NCBI RefSeq assembly: GCF_019931575.1
Contig: NZ_CP082923.1
Span: 4,588,001-4,652,000, forward strand
DNA: 64,000 nucleotides
Source of the DNA: Caulobacter segnis
Lineage (GTDB): Bacteria; Pseudomonadota; Alphaproteobacteria; Caulobacterales; Caulobacteraceae
Reading direction: 5' to 3'
The notes under the pieces were generated by a model. That model saw only the letters and a program-made list of their open reading frames with translations, was not told where the DNA came from and did not search any database. Positions 61,620 to 64,000 of the stretch are shown here, piece after piece; within the stretch, counting starts at the first letter, position 1, and each line of letters begins with the position of its first letter. Both the position numbers and the translations under genes were made by a program.

Positions 61620-63563
61620 TTGAGCGAGCCAGACCCAGGGCCTTTGAACCGCGCCACGCCGCCGGCGATCACGCCGCTGGGCTATGTGGACCACTCCGAA
61701 TACGGCGACAAAGGCGTCAAGCTGGCCTACGCCGAGCAGCCCGACGGGGCCATCGTGAAGGTCGATCGGCTCGAGCCGGGTCTTAAACACGATCTGATCT
61801 GCCCGGTATGCCGCAAAGCCGTTCACCGGGTCCGCAACAGGTACGACCGGCTCTTCTTCCGCCACACCTCGGACGCGGCCGGCTGCGGCGGTCCGGAGAC
61901 CAACGCCCACATCTGGGCCAAGGCTCAATTGCTGGAGGCCAAGGCGGTCTGGCTGCCGGAGGTCCTGTCGCGCTTCGCGGAGGTCAACGAGCCCCTTCAG
62001 GACGCGCGCTGGTTCAAGTTCATCGACGTCTTGATCGAGCCCGTGCGTGGCGACTTGCGGCCCGACCTGGTCGTGCAGGTCAAGGCACCGGAGGGCGAGA
62101 TCCGCGAGCTGTGGATCGAGATCCACGTCACGCACAAATGCGGCCCTCGCAAGAGGGCGAAGATCGAGGCCCGGGCCCAGGCCACGATCGAGATCGACCT
62201 GTCGGCATTTCGGACCTCGCACGATGCGCCGGCGATCCGGGCCGCCCTGCTGGAAGGCAAGGACAATCGGGAATGGCTCTTTCACAAGGCCCAGGCCGAG
62301 GATTTCAGGGTGCGCACCCAGCGCGCCGAAGAGGCGAAGGCCGCCGCCGAAGCGCGCCTTCGCGCCAAGGCCGGGCGTCTGGTGGCCGCGATGCGCTCGG
62401 CGCGGATGCTGGCGCCCGAGCCTGGTTTGACCGCGATCATCACCAAGATCGCGGACCATGGGCTGGGGGACGTCGTGGGCCTTGCCGGACCAAAGGCTGG
62501 GTTTCGCGTCTCCCAGACCGGCTGGCAGTCGGTGATCTGGAATAGTTTGGTGGTCACGCGCCAGGAAGCCGATCGCGGGGATCTGCCCCTGAAGGCGGCA
62601 ACGGCGCTTGCGGCGCTAACGGACTGCCTGCCGCCTCCGCTGCAAGGCGTCCTGTCGCCGGAGGTCATCGAAGCGGCCCGACAGATCGACCCCGGGTTCG
62701 TGGCGCCTCAGGAGGCCATCGAGCGCTACTTCGAGACGCTCATGCAGCGCGGTGAGTTGTGGCAGGGCCGAGAGGGCGCCTGGTTTGTCCGTCATGAGCG
62801 AGGCTCGGCGCTCTATCGGCGGATTGAACATTTCCGACGCGTGCGCGATCGCGTGAAACAGGTCGGCAAACGGGTGAACGGCCTCATTGCCCAGCTTCCG
62901 TCCCCGACCTCGTTCGACATGGCGGCCTGGCTCGATCAGCCGTGTCTGGGCGAGTATTCACCGCGCCAGATGATCGAAGGGCGCGAAGCCCTGTGGGACA
63001 GCTTCGATGCAGCCCTGCAGGGGATCGAGCGGATGACGCTCGGCTGGCGGCACGTCGATCAATTGCTCGGGCTCCCGATCGAACCGCTGAGGGACGCCGC
63101 CCTCGCCCGCGAAGCCGAGGCCAGAGCCAAAGCCGCCCGCGAAAAGGCCCAAGCTGAGGCCAAGGAGGCGCAGGATCGTGTCGAGGCCATCGAGGCTTCG
63201 GCGCGCCTGCACCTGGGCGACGGCGCCGAGGCCTGGCTGGACGAGGGCCCGTCCGAGGGGCTGTCCTTCCGGCTGTTGGCGGGCCAAAGCAGCGGAGGTC
63301 TCGAACGCGCCCGCAACGCCCTTTGGGCACGTCTCCGAGAGATCGAAGCCGAGGCTGAACGGCAAAAGCGCTGGACCCGCAATCTCGCCGAACTGGGCCG
63401 GCAGGTGTTCAAGTTCTACGACGAGGTCAAAGGCCGCGTGTGGATGAACGGCAGCCATCCCAAGCTCGGCGGAATGGCCCCGAGGGACGCCGCCCGGGAA
63501 GACGCCGGGCTCAAGGCGAGCCTGGCGCTCCTACCTCGCAAGCCCGAGCGTTCCGGCCACTAG
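61620..63563 (+). CDS. CoiA-like nuclease-family protein
   Basis: 647 residues, TTG start with GGAGAAG upstream. Residues 58-110: zinc-finger-like LICPVCRKAVHRVRNRYDRLFFRHTSDAAGCGG (Cys61, Cys64), then NAHIWAKAQL, the N-terminal signature of competence protein CoiA. Residues 140-175: RPDLVV and LWIEIHVTHKC, a PD-(D/E)XK-like core in which the usual Q/K position is His. The rest is helical with coiled-coil stretches (QRAEEAKAAAEARLRAKAG, LAREAEARAKAAREKAQAEAKEAQDRVE). CoiA-related proteins act in DNA uptake and in accessory regions; role here unknown. Confidence 0.7.
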   Translation: MSEPDPGPLNRATPPAITPLGYVDHSEYGDKGVKLAYAEQPDGAIVKVDRLEPGLKHDLICPVCRKAVHRVRNRYDRLFFRHTSDAAGCGGPETNAHIWAKAQLLEAKAVWLPEVLSRFAEVNEPLQDARWFKFIDVLIEPVRGDLRPDLVVQVKAPEGEIRELWIEIHVTHKCGPRKRAKIEARAQATIEIDLSAFRTSHDAPAIRAALLEGKDNREWLFHKAQAEDFRVRTQRAEEAKAAAEARLRAKAGRLVAAMRSARMLAPEPGLTAIITKIADHGLGDVVGLAGPKAGFRVSQTGWQSVIWNSLVVTRQEADRGDLPLKAATALAALTDCLPPPLQGVLSPEVIEAARQIDPGFVAPQEAIERYFETLMQRGELWQGREGAWFVRHERGSALYRRIEHFRRVRDRVKQVGKRVNGLIAQLPSPTSFDMAAWLDQPCLGEYSPRQMIEGREALWDSFDAALQGIERMTLGWRHVDQLLGLPIEPLRDAALAREAEARAKAAREKAQAEAKEAQDRVEAIEASARLHLGDGAEAWLDEGPSEGLSFRLLAGQSSGGLERARNALWARLREIEAEAERQKRWTRNLAELGRQVFKFYDEVKGRVWMNGSHPKLGGMAPRDAAREDAGLKASLALLPRKPERSGH

Positions 63564-63641
63564 GGACCAACGCCTGCGACCCGACGCCGCTCCGCGTCGC
63601 TACGCGCTTGCGCCGGCCCCCAACATGGTGAACGTGCGCCG

Positions 63642-63896
63642 ATGTCCAAGTACGAGCCCCTGCGACGCTACCTTGCCCGGCAACGGGCCGCGCGCGTCGA
63701 GATGACCTTCAACGAGATCGAGAACATGATCGGCGCGCTCCTGCCCAAGGCGGCGGCGCGTGCGGTGTGGTGGGACGAAGCGGCGGCGAGCGGCGGCGCC
63801 GTTCAAACCCGCGCCTGGCGCGGCGCCGGCTATCGCGCCCAGCTCGGGACCAATGAGCGGGTGGTCTTCGAGCGGAACGCGACCCTGACCTCTTGA
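63642..63896 (+). CDS. DUF7662-like small protein
   Basis: 84 residues. The pattern KYEPLRRYLARQ, MTFNEIENMIGALLPKAAARAVWWDEAA, QTRAWRGAGYRA resembles the conserved hypothetical family DUF7662 (KYxPL, FxEIExIIG, LPxSA, WWxN, AWxxxGY). Function unknown; members occur often in mobile or accessory DNA. 78 bases separate it from the CoiA-like gene. Confidence 0.6.
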   Translation: MSKYEPLRRYLARQRAARVEMTFNEIENMIGALLPKAAARAVWWDEAAASGGAVQTRAWRGAGYRAQLGTNERVVFERNATLTS

Positions 63897-64000
63897 ACCG
63901 GTGACCCGCGCGGCGCCCCCAAAGGGCGCCGCGCCCGGCCCCCGACGCTCGGGAGCCAGACTTGGCCAGCCCTCGTCCTTGCCAGGCCTAGCGCCCCCAG

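Noticed and set aside
1..64000. CRISPR arrays, rRNA or tRNA genes, insertion sequences
   Set aside because: No regularly spaced repeats, cloverleaf-like segments or transposase-like frames were noticed by eye; covariance-model and repeat searches were not possible.

Overview
The window is high-GC DNA with alphaproteobacterial character, most like Caulobacter or a close relative. The signs are strong GC bias at third codon positions, many TonB-dependent receptors and FecI/FecR-type regulators, NodT-type efflux lipoproteins, and tightly overlapping ATGA/TGATG operons. This assignment is inferred from gene content and style; no rRNA or tRNA gene, CRISPR array or insertion sequence was seen.

Layout. 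8-1585: a PD-(D/E)XK nuclease-like plus von Willebrand A fusion. 1594-6576: an iron-uptake locus (FecI-like sigma factor, FecR-like anti-sigma, STN-type TonB-dependent receptor, dedicated TonB) with a Fur-box-like site. 6656-16615: metabolic and envelope genes: an NTF2-like protein, several alpha/beta hydrolases, a polytopic membrane protein, an outer-membrane barrel, a DUF900-type lipoprotein, an unknown small protein and an MscS channel with a cyclic-nucleotide-binding domain. 16972-24723: a winged-helix/TolB-like regulator facing a six-gene overlapping operon of catalase, an unknown protein, DyP peroxidase and an Emr-type tripartite efflux pump. 24928-27930: a DUF1275-like membrane protein, an SDR and a type II NADH dehydrogenase-like flavoprotein.

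27917-48927 is dominated by five large paralogous regulators (918-945 aa). Each has an OmpR/CadC-type winged helix, a STAND/NB-ARC-like ATPase and a helical repeat sensor. They are interspersed with an AraC plus winged-helix regulator pair, a divergent MFS transporter/TonB-dependent receptor pair and an HNH endonuclease. 49129-52847 is an acyl-CoA module (AMP-dependent acyl-CoA ligase and two MaoC/FAS1-type hydratases) with a divergent TetR regulator and two near-identical palindromic operators.

52883-63896 looks like accessory DNA. It starts with a nuclease-STAND NTPase (candidate anti-phage protein). Next comes a compact unknown locus: two divergent GNAT-like paralogs around a small membrane protein, plus a small HTH protein, linked by shared AT-rich palindromes. 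Then follow remains of a conjugative element (truncated TraG/VirD4 joined tail to tail with truncated ParB), a YiiX-like NlpC/P60 hydrolase, a CoiA-like nuclease and a DUF7662-like protein. The best candidates for undescribed systems are the GNAT/membrane/HTH locus, the nuclease-STAND protein, the STAND-regulator array and the peroxidase-efflux operon.
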